Source: Deltaproteobacteria bacterium
Lineage (GTDB): Bacteria; Myxococcota_A; Polyangia; Haliangiales; Haliangiaceae
Length of the DNA: 35,396 nt
Reading direction: 5' to 3'
Assembly: GCA_019237945.1 (NCBI GenBank)
Contig: JAFAOG010000407.1
Coordinates: forward strand, 1-35,396
The position numbers and the translations under genes were made by a program. The notes beneath the pieces are model-generated. The model saw nothing but the letters and a program-made list of their open reading frames with translations, ran no database searches and was not told where the DNA came from. Shown here one piece after another: positions 1-9,439 of this stretch. Positions within the stretch are counted from its first letter, which is position 1. Each line of letters begins with the position of its first letter.

Positions 1-1409
1 ACCAAATTCTTCCGCGTGGCCGGCCCGAGCCGCTTCTCGAGCAGCTCGATGACATCGTTGCACACGAGCTGGATGTTGCCGGCGCCGAGCGTGATCACCA
101 GGTCACCGGGCTTCGCCTGCTCGTCGAGCCACTTCGCGAGGTCCTCGCGCTTCGCGACGTAGTGCGCATCCTTGTGCCCCGCCTCGCGCACGCGTTTCAC
201 GAGCGCCTCGCTGCTGATGCCGTCGATCGGCTTCTCGCCGGCCGCAAAGATGTCGCAGATGACGACCTTGTCCGCATCGAGGAACGCCTTCGGGAACTCG
301 TCCCACTGATCGCGCGTCCGCGAGAACCGATGCGGCTGGAACGCCGCGATCACGCGCCGCCCGCCAAAGCTCGCCTTCGCGCCACTCAAGGTCGCGCGCA
401 CCTCGGCCGGATGATGACCAAAATCATCCACCACCGTGATCCCGCCGATCTCGCCACGCACCGTGAACCGCCGCGCGACACCCTCGAACTGCGCGAGTGC
501 CTTCACGTATGTCTCGAACGGAATTCCCATGAAGTCCGCGATCGCGAGCACACCGAGCGCATTGAGCACGTTGTGCGCGCCCGGCATCGGCAACACAACC
601 TCGCCGAGCTCGTCGGCCCGCCGCCACGCGACGAACCGCGTGACCAGACCATCGGGCCGGATGTTGCGCGCGCGATACGTCGCCTGGCTCGCGATCCCGA
701 ACGTCGTGAACCGCTTTGTCAGACTCCCCAGAATCGCCGCGACGCCCGGGTTATCGAGACACAGCGCGCTCATCCCGTAAAACGGCACGCGATTACAAAA
801 ATCAATGAACGCCTTCTTCACGTTCTCGAACGTCCCGTAGTGATCGAGATGCTCGGCATCGACGTTCGTCACGATCGCGACGGTCGGCGACAGCGTCAGA
901 AAGCTTCCATCGCTCTCGTCCGCCTCCGCGACCAGATAATCACTCTTGCCCCACCGCGCGTTCGCCAACCCGAGCGAATTCACCCGCCCGCCAATGACGG
1001 CCGTCGGGTCAAACCCCGCCGCCATGAGCACGGTGTGCATCATCGTCGTGCTGGTCGTCTTCCCATGCGCACCCGCAACGGCGATCCCGTACTTCATCCG
1101 CATCAGCTCGCCGAGCATCTCCGCCCGCGGGATCACCGGAATCGACTTCGCCCGCGCCGCCTCGACCTCGGGGTTGTAGCCCTTGATCGCGCTCGACACG
1201 ACGACGACATCCGCCTCCCCCAGGTTGTCCGCCCGGTGGCCCTGCTTCACGCTGCACCCGATCGACGCCAGGTGCCGCGTGATTTCCGTGTCGTTATTGT
1301 CGGATCCGGAGACCCGATACCCCATGTTCGCGAGCACCTCGGCGATGCCGCACATGCCCATCCCGCCAATGCCAACAAAGTGAATCTTCGTGTCGTGCTT
1401 GCGGAACAT
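1..1409 (-). CDS. murC: UDP-N-acetylmuramate--L-alanine ligase MurC (3' end cut by window edge)
   Basis: MurC adds L-alanine to UDP-MurNAc using ATP, the first amino-acid step of the peptidoglycan stem peptide, in the cytoplasm. The minus-strand frame opens at an ATG (1407-1409) preceded by a purine-rich GGTAGG. The protein begins MFRKHDTKIHFVGIGG, with the glycine-rich GIGGMGMCGIAEVL of the N-terminal Rossmann domain at about residues 13-26. The Mur-ligase P-loop GAHGKTTST lies near residue 112. Further on there are TNVDAEHLDHYG-, DDFGHHPAEV- and FQPHRFSRT-like segments that are typical of MurC. 469 codons are visible without a stop, so only a few C-terminal residues should be missing, or a C-terminal fusion lies outside the window. 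It is the last dcw gene seen here, separated from murG by two lipoprotein genes. Identification is secure. Confidence 0.95.
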   Translation of the reverse strand, partial: MFRKHDTKIHFVGIGGMGMCGIAEVLANMGYRVSGSDNNDTEITRHLASIGCSVKQGHRADNLGEADVVVVSSAIKGYNPEVEAARAKSIPVIPRAEMLGELMRMKYGIAVAGAHGKTTSTTMMHTVLMAAGFDPTAVIGGRVNSLGLANARWGKSDYLVAEADESDGSFLTLSPTVAIVTNVDAEHLDHYGTFENVKKAFIDFCNRVPFYGMSALCLDNPGVAAILGSLTKRFTTFGIASQATYRARNIRPDGLVTRFVAWRRADELGEVVLPMPGAHNVLNALGVLAIADFMGIPFETYVKALAQFEGVARRFTVRGEIGGITVVDDFGHHPAEVRATLSGAKASFGGRRVIAAFQPHRFSRTRDQWDEFPKAFLDADKVVICDIFAAGEKPIDGISSEALVKRVREAGHKDAHYVAKREDLAKWLDEQAKPGDLVITLGAGNIQLVCNDVIELLEKRLGPATRKNL

Positions 1410-1470
1410 GGGACCTACCGGATCAACGTCGTACCAGAAGGCTCACATTCCGTCGATGCCCGCCCGAAAG

Positions 1471-2931
1471 CTAGGGAATTTCGTCGGCGCCAATATCGTA
1501 CTTGGGTCCGCCGGGCCGCGCATCGCCCTCGAAGTCGACCGCGGGCCCCGTGTCCACCGCATCGCGCGCCGCGCTCGTAGGCCGAATGTGAAAGTCTGCG
1601 TTCGGATCGACGAACATCGGGTTCGCATTCGTGGTCCCGGCCGGCGCATTCGCGTTGGAGACGATCGAAGACTGGAAGCTGCAGGGCCCTGCCGCGTCCT
1701 GAAATGTGCCGTTGCATTGCGGCTGCCAGATGATTGACGACGTGACATGAAACTGACTTCCGCAACTCAGGATGCACGGCGCCGTCGTCGTGCTTCCGCC
1801 TGACTTCGCGATCGTGGAGAACTGAAGATCGCCAGCGTTGAGTGCGAGATTGAACGGCCGATTCGTGACATTCCACACCATGAGATTGGTCAGGTGGACG
1901 TGCGATGCACTAGGGACGCTGAGAACGGAAACGGCGTCGTGGATCTGTCCTCGATCGATCGTGACGTCATAGGGCCCCGTCACCACGATGGCCGCAGTGG
2001 CGTCGGTGTTGTTGTAGATACTCAGTTGCTTAGCGACGAATGCGCCAGCTACCGCAAGCCGTTGGCTGTCGTGGACGGTTACGTGCCTCAGGGTCAGCGA
2101 GGCACCGTTTTGCGTGACGATCGGAGTTGTATTCCCCGAGAGGTCCGCGTCCATGAATGCAATCGGTATGGAGGAATCGAAAAGCGGTTGCAGCGTGCCC
2201 CCAGTAGCAGGAACAAGCGTTGCACCATGGAGATGCATGAAGAGTGCAGGGGCGCTCGTGCTGTTCTGACCGATGATCAGCCGCGTTGGTGTCGTTTGCG
2301 TGAGGTGATACGAGATGTGTTCATGGTTCGCGTCTGACTTCGCGACCATCTGGATGAGGCTTCCGCACGGGTCGGCTTTCGTGCACTGCCCGGAGTCGTT
2401 TCCGCCCGGGTGACCGTAGAGCACGTTCGATTCCGGAACGCAGGTACCGTCGAGCGCGCACGCTTCGCTCGCGCAATCGTCATCCGTCGCGCATAGCCGA
2501 CACTGGTTTGCATCGCACACCGGTGTCCCTGCTGGACAGTCCAGAGCGGACACGCATTGCACGCACGCACCCGTCGTTAGGTCGCAATGGGGCGCGCTCG
2601 CGAACCCCTGGCAATCATTGTCGGTGGCGCACGAACCACAGCTGTATGTCGCGAGAGCGCATACTGGCGCCTTTGCGGGACATTCGTGCGTCGCGTCGCA
2701 ATCGACACACGCGCCCGCGCATACAGGATGCTCTGCGGGACACTCGCTATCGCTGCTGCACGTTGCGGCGACGCATGTGTGGTGATCACAGAACTCGCCC
2801 GATGCACACATCTTGATCTCGGGCAGCTCCGCCGAGCGGCAATCGTCGCCGGTCAAGCAGCATGCTTTCGGATTTGGCTTCGTGCACCCGAACGTGGCCA
2901 CTGCGAGCAATGCGAAAATGAACCTGTACAT
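1471..2931 (-). CDS. Cysteine-rich lipoprotein with choice-of-anchor-Q-like beta-helix
   Basis: This encodes 486 residues from ATG 2931. An open frame extends five codons further upstream, but this ATG has a GGAGG five to six bases before it. The N-terminus MYRFIFALLAVATFGC is a lipoprotein signal with the lipidated Cys at 16. Residues about 24-180 carry many Cys in short repeats of the CPAxxPVC / CxxDxDC type. From about 190 there is a Ser/Thr/Asn-rich region with alternating short strands, which suggests a right-handed beta-helix. The end carries NPMFVDPNADFHI and KYDIGADE, a pattern I associate with choice-of-anchor-Q surface proteins. Function is unknown and it is probably exported and anchored. 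Its base composition looks less GC-rich than the mur genes around it (several 60-base lines run at about 53-55% GC), which suggests insertion into the dcw cluster. It sits between murG and murC. Confidence 0.85.
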   Translation of the reverse strand: MYRFIFALLAVATFGCTKPNPKACCLTGDDCRSAELPEIKMCASGEFCDHHTCVAATCSSDSECPAEHPVCAGACVDCDATHECPAKAPVCALATYSCGSCATDNDCQGFASAPHCDLTTGACVQCVSALDCPAGTPVCDANQCRLCATDDDCASEACALDGTCVPESNVLYGHPGGNDSGQCTKADPCGSLIQMVAKSDANHEHISYHLTQTTPTRLIIGQNSTSAPALFMHLHGATLVPATGGTLQPLFDSSIPIAFMDADLSGNTTPIVTQNGASLTLRHVTVHDSQRLAVAGAFVAKQLSIYNNTDATAAIVVTGPYDVTIDRGQIHDAVSVLSVPSASHVHLTNLMVWNVTNRPFNLALNAGDLQFSTIAKSGGSTTTAPCILSCGSQFHVTSSIIWQPQCNGTFQDAAGPCSFQSSIVSNANAPAGTTNANPMFVDPNADFHIRPTSAARDAVDTGPAVDFEGDARPGGPKYDIGADEIP

Positions 2932-2983
2932 ACACACCTCCGCCAACGTATCGGCCGTTGCTCGCAGCCGGTTGCCCCGGACG

Positions 2984-3886
2984 CTACTGCCCGACGATCT
3001 TTAGCGTAACGGCGCCCAAGTCCGTGACCTTGTTGGGGCCCATGATGGTCTTGTTCGTGAGAGTCACATCCTCACTGACCTTGCCTGCGCTCGTATACGC
3101 ATCCGCCGAGACGGTGTAGACGCCCTCCGGAATCACTGCGGTGACGCCATGGCCGTCCTCGCACGTGAACATGTCGTCTGCCGCCTGCGTCGATCCGTTG
3201 TACGTCGCGATCAGCTCGACGCCCTGAAGCCCCGCGACCTGCGCACATGTCAACGCGCTCTGGCTGGTCGCGCCTTGCAGCATCCAGGACCACGAGAAGT
3301 AACCACCGTCCTTGTAGATGTCTGCAGAATACGTCGCGTTTGCGGTCCGGAGATCAACATCGGCGTCGACGGTCTGGGCATACGTTGACGTTCCGTCGTG
3401 CGTCGTGATCGCGATCCATGTGTCGTAAACGCCCTGCGCCAGATACGACGTCGTGCCAGTGCCATCGGCGCAGGTGAACAGGTCGATCGTGGGCTGACCG
3501 GTCGGCTGCCCACTTCCGTCGAGTAGCTGCGAATATACGGCCGCCGTGTCGAAGCCCGGAGGACACGCCTGCGGAGTCGTCGATCCGACGTTCAGGATCT
3601 TCCAGTTCGCCGTCGTCTTGTATTCGGCGTGGCACGTCGACGAGCAACCATCGCCGCTCGTCGTGTTGCCGTCGTCGCATTGCTCGGTGCCGCCGACGTG
3701 ACCGTCGCCGCACACGTTCGCGGGCGTCTCGATCGTGCACGTTGCGGAGCAGCCGTCGCCGCTGGTCGTGTTGCCGTCGTCGCACTGCTCGCCGGTGTCG
3801 AGCGTGCCGTCGCCGCACACGCCGTTGTTGCTGCTCGAGCTCGTGCACGCCGCCAAGAACAAGATCGCTGCCAGGCCAGTCTTCAT
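2984..3886 (-). CDS. Lipoprotein with two Myxococcus cysteine-rich (DUF4215-type) repeats
   Basis: This is a 300-residue lipoprotein. MKTGLAAILFLAAC gives a lipobox LAAC with Cys14, followed by a Ser/Asn linker. Two copies of the motif CGDG-x-GEQCDDGNTTSGDGC-xx-C occur at about residues 23-51 and 58-86. This is the cysteine-rich repeat typical of myxobacterial secreted proteins. The remaining 210 residues are Thr/Ala/Gly-rich with paired Cys and look like two related beta-rich halves, each containing a (T/M)FTC(A/E)DG segment and a (Q/E)GVY segment. These are perhaps small carbohydrate- or ligand-binding folds, which is inference. The ATG at 3886 follows a run of G (AGGGGG) about nine bases upstream. 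It starts 28 bases after murG stops and runs in the same direction, so it is probably read from the dcw transcript. Its role is unknown. Confidence 0.85.
   Translation of the reverse strand: MKTGLAAILFLAACTSSSSNNGVCGDGTLDTGEQCDDGNTTSGDGCSATCTIETPANVCGDGHVGGTEQCDDGNTTSGDGCSSTCHAEYKTTANWKILNVGSTTPQACPPGFDTAAVYSQLLDGSGQPTGQPTIDLFTCADGTGTTSYLAQGVYDTWIAITTHDGTSTYAQTVDADVDLRTANATYSADIYKDGGYFSWSWMLQGATSQSALTCAQVAGLQGVELIATYNGSTQAADDMFTCEDGHGVTAVIPEGVYTVSADAYTSAGKVSEDVTLTNKTIMGPNKVTDLGAVTLKIVGQ
3642..3822. repeat. Imperfect tandem repeat encoding the two Cys-rich modules
   Basis: Two imperfect direct copies of about 75 bases (3642-3717 and 3747-3822) are offset by 105 bases, which is exactly 35 codons. 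They encode the two CGDG...GDGCS..C modules. Blocks such as GTCGTGTTGCCGTCGTCGCA are identical in both copies. This is internal duplication within the lipoprotein gene. Confidence 0.7.
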
Positions 3887-3914
3887 AGATCAGATCCCCC
3901 TGGCGACGATCGTA

Positions 3915-4994
3915 TCAGCGGCGTTGGGCTTCGCACCAGTCGACGACGTCGGCAGCTGCGCGCGGCCGCGCAAGCGACTTCATCGCGGCGCCCATGTCGG
4001 CGCGGCGTGACGGATCGCTCAGTAGTGGGCGAAGTGCGTCCGCAAGTTTTTCCGGAGTCAGGTCGGACTGCTTGAACATCAGGGCGGCGCCCTTGGCGGC
4101 CATCTCGCGCGCGTTGAGCTCCTGGTGGTTGTCGGCGGCGAACGGGTAGGGGATGAAGATGGCGGGTTTGCCGGCGATCGCGAGCTCGGCGACGGTGGTC
4201 GCGCCTGCGCGGCCGATGATGAGGTCGGCGGCGAGGTAGGCGGAGGCCATGTCCTTGATGAACGCGTGGCAGATCGCGTCGACGCCGGCGGCCGCGTAGC
4301 GCGCGCGCGTGGCCTCGAGATCTTTTTCGCCGGTTTGATGTGTGATGGCGATCGCGTGTTCCTTCGCGAGTGATGACAGCGCGGCGGAGGCAAGCTCATT
4401 CACGGCGACCGCGCCTTGCGACCCACCGCACACGAGCACGTGAACGCGATCCGGCGCCGGTGTGGGACCTGGGGCGAGCAGGCGCTGCAGCAAATCGCGG
4501 CGGACCGGATTGCCCGTCATCAGGATCTTTTTTGGGTTGAAGAAGCGGCGCGACTCGTCGAACGAGAGGAAGACCGCGCGCACGAGGCGGCCGAGCATCT
4601 TGTTGGTGAGGCCGGGGATCGAGTTCTGCTCGCAGATCGCGGTCGGGATGCCGCGCAGGCGAGCGGCGAGGACGACGGGGCCGGAGGCGTAGCCGCCGAC
4701 GCCGATCACGGCATCGGGGCGGTAGCGCTTGAGCAGGCGACGCGCCTGGAGGATCGCGCGCGGGAGACGAAACATGCCGCGCACCGCGCCCGCGGCGCCG
4801 ACGGTCTTGAGGCCGGAGACGTCGATCAGCTCGAGCGGCCAGCCGAGATCGGGGAGGACGCGGGCCTCGATGCCGCGCTTGGTGCCGACGAACGTGACCT
4901 CGGCGGCCGGGTCGCGCGCACGGATCTCCTCGGCGATCGCGACGCCCGGGAACAGATGGCCGCCCGTGCCACCGCCGGCGATCAGGATCTTCAC
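3915..4994 (-). CDS. murG: Undecaprenyl-PP-MurNAc-pentapeptide GlcNAc transferase MurG
   Basis: MurG transfers GlcNAc from UDP-GlcNAc to lipid I, making lipid II at the inner face of the cytoplasmic membrane. The product is 359 residues. The start is the GTG at 4992-4994, which overlaps the ftsW stop in a GTGA. It begins VKILIAGGGTGGHLFPG, the GGGTGGH donor loop at residues 7-13. Further family marks are GVGGYASGP, CEQNSIPG, GNPVRRD, CGGSQGA and GRAGATTVAELA followed by IPYPFAADNHQ. The open frame continues far upstream of the GTG through ftsW in another phase, but that part is Arg-rich nonsense caused by high GC. Length and motifs are ordinary for MurG. Confidence 0.96.
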   Translation of the reverse strand: MKILIAGGGTGGHLFPGVAIAEEIRARDPAAEVTFVGTKRGIEARVLPDLGWPLELIDVSGLKTVGAAGAVRGMFRLPRAILQARRLLKRYRPDAVIGVGGYASGPVVLAARLRGIPTAICEQNSIPGLTNKMLGRLVRAVFLSFDESRRFFNPKKILMTGNPVRRDLLQRLLAPGPTPAPDRVHVLVCGGSQGAVAVNELASAALSSLAKEHAIAITHQTGEKDLEATRARYAAAGVDAICHAFIKDMASAYLAADLIIGRAGATTVAELAIAGKPAIFIPYPFAADNHQELNAREMAAKGAALMFKQSDLTPEKLADALRPLLSDPSRRADMGAAMKSLARPRAAADVVDWCEAQRR

Positions 4995-6421
4995 GCGGTG
5001 ACAACGCGCACGCGGACGCGCCTCTTCCGCACGACTTTTTGCGCGGCATCGCGCGCGGCGGTGCGATCGGGACGGCGGCCGACGTTGAGGATGAGCCCGA
5101 CGAGGAACATCGTGACGACGAGCGAGGTTCCGCCGTACGAGACGAGCGGCAGCGTGATGCCCTTGTTCGGGACGATGCCGAGCACGACGCCGACGTTGAA
5201 CAGGAGCTGGACCGCCAGCATCAGCGTGATGCCGAACGCGAGGTAGCCGCCGAACACGTCGCGCGCGCCGAGCGCAGCGCGGATGCCGCGCCAGAGCAGC
5301 ACGGCGAAGCAGAGCAGGACGAACGCGATGCCGATCCAGCCGAGCTCCTCGCCGATCGGGGCGAGCGCGAAGTCGCTGTGCGCCTCGGGCAGGAAGCCGA
5401 GCGTCTGGTGGCCGCCGCCGAGGCCGGTACCGAACAGGCCGCCCGAGCCGATCGCGAGCCGCGCCTGGATGAACTGATAGGCCTCTTTGTTCGCGAAGCC
5501 GTCGGGATTGAAGAACGCGAGCATGCGCTGCATGCGCCACGGTGTGCCGACGACGAGGTGGTATGCGACCGGTGCGGCGCCGAGCACGGCGAGCAGGATG
5601 TACGAGACGCGCGTGCCGGCCATGAACAGCATGCCGAGCGTGGTGGCGCCGAGGACGACGGAGCTGCCGAGGTCGGGCTGCTTGAGCAGCAGCACCATCA
5701 TCATGCCGCACACGACAAGGTGCGGGACGAACCCGACGGTGAACGTCTTGATCGCTTCTGCTTTGCGGCCGAGCGAGCACGCGAGGTAGGTGACGAGCGC
5801 GAGCTTCGCGAGCTCGACGGGCTGGAACGTCAGCGGCCCGAGCGGGATCCAGCGGCGAGCGCCGTTGCGCGCGGGGAACACGAGCGCGGCCGCGAGCAGC
5901 ACGAGCGCCATCGCGAGCAGCGGATAGGTCCACGCCTTGAGGCGGCGATAGTCGAGGCGCGCGCCGTACCACAGCGCGACGCCGCCGGCCGCCATGTACA
6001 TCAGCTGGCGCTCGAGGTAGTGCGCGGCGTCGTGGAAGTGCGTGAGCGCATCGGCGGCGGTCGCCGAGTAGATCTCGATCGTGCCGATCGCGAGCAGGCC
6101 GAGCACGGCCGCGATCAGCAGCAGGTCGTACGCGCGCTCGGGCAGCGCGGCGCTCGGGTGCTGGACGGCGACGATCTGCGCGCTGACCGGCAGCGTCGGA
6201 TCGATCGGCGCGGCCTTCTTGCGCGTGCGCTCGCGGGCCCAGCGGATCGCGCGGCGCCACGCGGGAGGCGGCTTGTCGCTCTGGGTGACCGCGCGCTTCC
6301 AGTCCGCCATCTCGGGGGCGGGCGTCGGCTCGGTCGGCTCGGCGGTGGCGTCGGCGCTCGCGAAACCGGGCAGCGTGCTGACGTCGTTGCCGACGACGTG
6401 GCGACGAGCGGGCCGGGACAT
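4991..6421 (-). CDS. ftsW: Septal peptidoglycan glycosyltransferase FtsW
   Basis: FtsW is a SEDS-family polymerase that joins lipid II into septal glycan together with FtsI. The product is 476 residues with about ten hydrophobic segments starting near residue 97. Family marks are YSATAADA in the first loop, FNPDG.NKEAYQFIQARLAIGSGG, GxGLGGGHQTLGFLPEAHSDF with the conserved Asp of the large extracytoplasmic loop, and GEELGWIG. The end carries PNKGITLPLVSYGG. The first ~95 residues form a charged, Pro/Ala-rich cytoplasmic extension longer than in E. coli FtsW. An internal Met at residue 38 (MADWKRAV) is an alternative start, since no clear ribosome binding site favours the first ATG. Its stop overlaps the murG start by 4 bases. 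Confidence 0.95.
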   Translation of the reverse strand: MSRPARRHVVGNDVSTLPGFASADATAEPTEPTPAPEMADWKRAVTQSDKPPPAWRRAIRWARERTRKKAAPIDPTLPVSAQIVAVQHPSAALPERAYDLLLIAAVLGLLAIGTIEIYSATAADALTHFHDAAHYLERQLMYMAAGGVALWYGARLDYRRLKAWTYPLLAMALVLLAAALVFPARNGARRWIPLGPLTFQPVELAKLALVTYLACSLGRKAEAIKTFTVGFVPHLVVCGMMMVLLLKQPDLGSSVVLGATTLGMLFMAGTRVSYILLAVLGAAPVAYHLVVGTPWRMQRMLAFFNPDGFANKEAYQFIQARLAIGSGGLFGTGLGGGHQTLGFLPEAHSDFALAPIGEELGWIGIAFVLLCFAVLLWRGIRAALGARDVFGGYLAFGITLMLAVQLLFNVGVVLGIVPNKGITLPLVSYGGTSLVVTMFLVGLILNVGRRPDRTAARDAAQKVVRKRRVRVRVVTA

Positions 6422-6484
6422 CCGCGCCAGTCTGGGACGGCAGCGATCGCGGCGCCAGTTTTCGGCGTGATGTCCTGCGTTTGA

Positions 6485-6886
6485 CTACTTGAACCGATGC
6501 CAGGTCTGGCCGTCGATCGTCGCCCGGCGGTCGCAGCCGTCGTCGCCGGCCTTCGTGAAGTGAATGCCGAGCTTCGAGACGACGACTTTGTAGGTGGCAG
6601 TCTTCGCCGGGCCATCCGCGCACAGGCCCTTTTCGTTCGTGAACGTCAGCTGGTCGGCTTCGATCGTGAAGTGCCCGGACGACGCGGCGTCCCCCTTGTC
6701 CTGCGCCGCGCGGTCGTGGAACAGCTCGAACGAGCCGTCCCCACGGAACGCGAGCACCTGGGTGCCGTCAGGCGGGTGACGCTCGAACGAGCCGACGATC
6801 AGCTCGTTGTTGGGTGCCTTCGGAGGCTGCGGCGCCGGCTTGCCACCACAGGCCGCGAGGATCGAGCAGGCGAGTAGAACGCGCAT
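6485..6886 (-). CDS. Small lipoprotein inserted between murD and ftsW
   Basis: This is a 133-residue product starting at the ATG 6884-6886. MRVLLACSILAAC has a lipobox with the modified Cys at 13, followed by GGKPAPQPPKAPNN. The mature part contains alternating strand-like segments (LAFRGDGSFELF, GHFTIEADQLTFTNE, ATYKVVVSKLGIHFTKAG), consistent with a small beta-sandwich or lipocalin-like fold. I do not recognise a family with confidence. It starts 7 bases after the murD stop and ends 63 bases before ftsW, so it is almost certainly co-transcribed with the dcw genes. An envelope role linked to division is possible but unproven. The open frame extends upstream into murD but without Met-rich or signal-like sequence, so the later ATG was chosen. 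Confidence 0.8.
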   Translation of the reverse strand: MRVLLACSILAACGGKPAPQPPKAPNNELIVGSFERHPPDGTQVLAFRGDGSFELFHDRAAQDKGDAASSGHFTIEADQLTFTNEKGLCADGPAKTATYKVVVSKLGIHFTKAGDDGCDRRATIDGQTWHRFK

Positions 6887-6893
6887 GGCGCCA

Positions 6894-8278
6894 TCATACA
6901 TCGAGTCGCTTCGCGCCGATCGCGCTGACGGCCTCGCGAAACACGCGGCCGCGGTGGCCGAAGTTCTGGAACATGTCGTAGCTCGCGCACGCGGGCGACA
7001 GCACGACCGCATCACCCGCGACGCACAGCTCGGTCGCACGGCGGACGGCATCGTGCATGTCGGTCGCATCGATCACCGGATACGTGACGCCGTGCTGCGC
7101 GGCGGCGGCGCGAATGAGCGGGCCGGCCTTGCCGATCAGGATGATGCCCTTGCACACGCCGTCGAGCGCCTCGAGCATCGGCTCGTACGATCCGCCCTTG
7201 TCGACGCCGCCCGCGATCAGCACGAGCGGCCGCGGGAAGCCGCGCACCGAGGCGGCCACCGACGCGACGTTCGTGCCCTTGCTGTCGTCGTAGTAGTAGA
7301 TGTTGCCGCGATCGCCGACCAGCTCCATGCGGTGCGGCAGCGGGCGATACGCGCGTGCGCCGGCGCGAACGGCCTCGGGCGGCAGGCCTAGCAGGCGCGT
7401 CGCGAGGTACGCGCACATCGCGTTCTCCATGTTGTGGTTGCCGACGATCACGAGGTCATCCATCGGGTAGCGCTCCTCGTCGGGGAGGCGCAGCACGATG
7501 TCGCGCCCGTCGAGGAATGCGCCACGCGTGGCGGTTGCGCCGCGCCGCGAGTCGAACGTGTAGAGCTGCGACGGGATGCCCGCCGTCTCCTTCATCGTCC
7601 ACGCGTCGGCCGCGTTCGCGATCGCGACATCGCCCGGCGTCTGGAAGTCCCAGATCCGCCCCTTCATCTCGGCGTAGCGCTCCATCGTGCCGAAGCGATC
7701 GAGGTGATCCTCGGTGATGTTCGTCAGCACGCCCGCGTTCGCGCGAAACGTCGTGCAGTTCTCGAGCATGAACGCCGCGACCTCGGCGACGATCCACCCG
7801 CCGGGCACGTTCGCCGGATGATCGACCGCATCGATCAGCGGCATGTTGCCGAGGTTGCCGCCGCAGAACGTCGGGCGGCCCGACATCTCGCACAGCTTGC
7901 CGGTGAGCGCGGTCGTCGTCGACTTGCCGTTCGTGCCGGTGATCGCGATCAGCGTCGCGCCCGGATCGAGGAAGCGATAGGCGAGCTCGATCTCGGCGAT
8001 GACTTCCACCCCCGCCGCGCGCGCGGCTGTCATCTCGGGCAGCGTCGGCACGCCGGGCGACATCACGACGAGATCCGCGCCCGTGAATGTCTCGAGCTTG
8101 TGCCCGCCGAGCTCCCACGTGACCGGCACGCCGTCGAGCAGCTTCATCTGCTCCGCGAGCTTGTCGGCCGGCTTGCCGTCGGTGACGGTCACGCGGGCGC
8201 CGCGCCGCGCGCAGAACTTCGCGACGGCCACGCCGGTCAGCGCGAGACCGACGACGACAACTCGTTTGCCTTCGAGAT

Positions 8279-8282
<4 letters not shown>
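6894..8282 (-). CDS. murD: UDP-MurNAc-L-Ala--D-Glu ligase MurD
   Basis: MurD adds D-glutamate to UDP-MurNAc-L-Ala in the cytoplasm. The product is 462 residues. The N-terminal domain has VVVVGLALTGVAVA and VMSPGVP, the ATP P-loop GTNGKSTTT is at 116-124, then GGNLGNM, NITEDHLDRF, and the Lys expected to be carbamylated in RYAEMKGRIW. The C-terminal domain has PHRMELV, DDSKGTN, LIAGGVDKGG and LSPACASYDMFQNFGHRG. The usual ELSSFQLE is here EVAAFMLE (167-174). The catalytic Glu is kept, but both Ser and the Gln are replaced. The ATG overlaps the mraY stop by 4 bases (ATGA). Function is assigned with confidence despite the altered motif. Confidence 0.95.

Positions 8283-9439
<1,157 letters not shown>

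Noticed and set aside
4995..6623. In-frame upstream extension of murG by more than 500 codons
   Set aside because: It overlaps ftsW in another phase and reads as Arg/Pro-rich nonsense. The GTG overlapping the ftsW stop fits the family start exactly.
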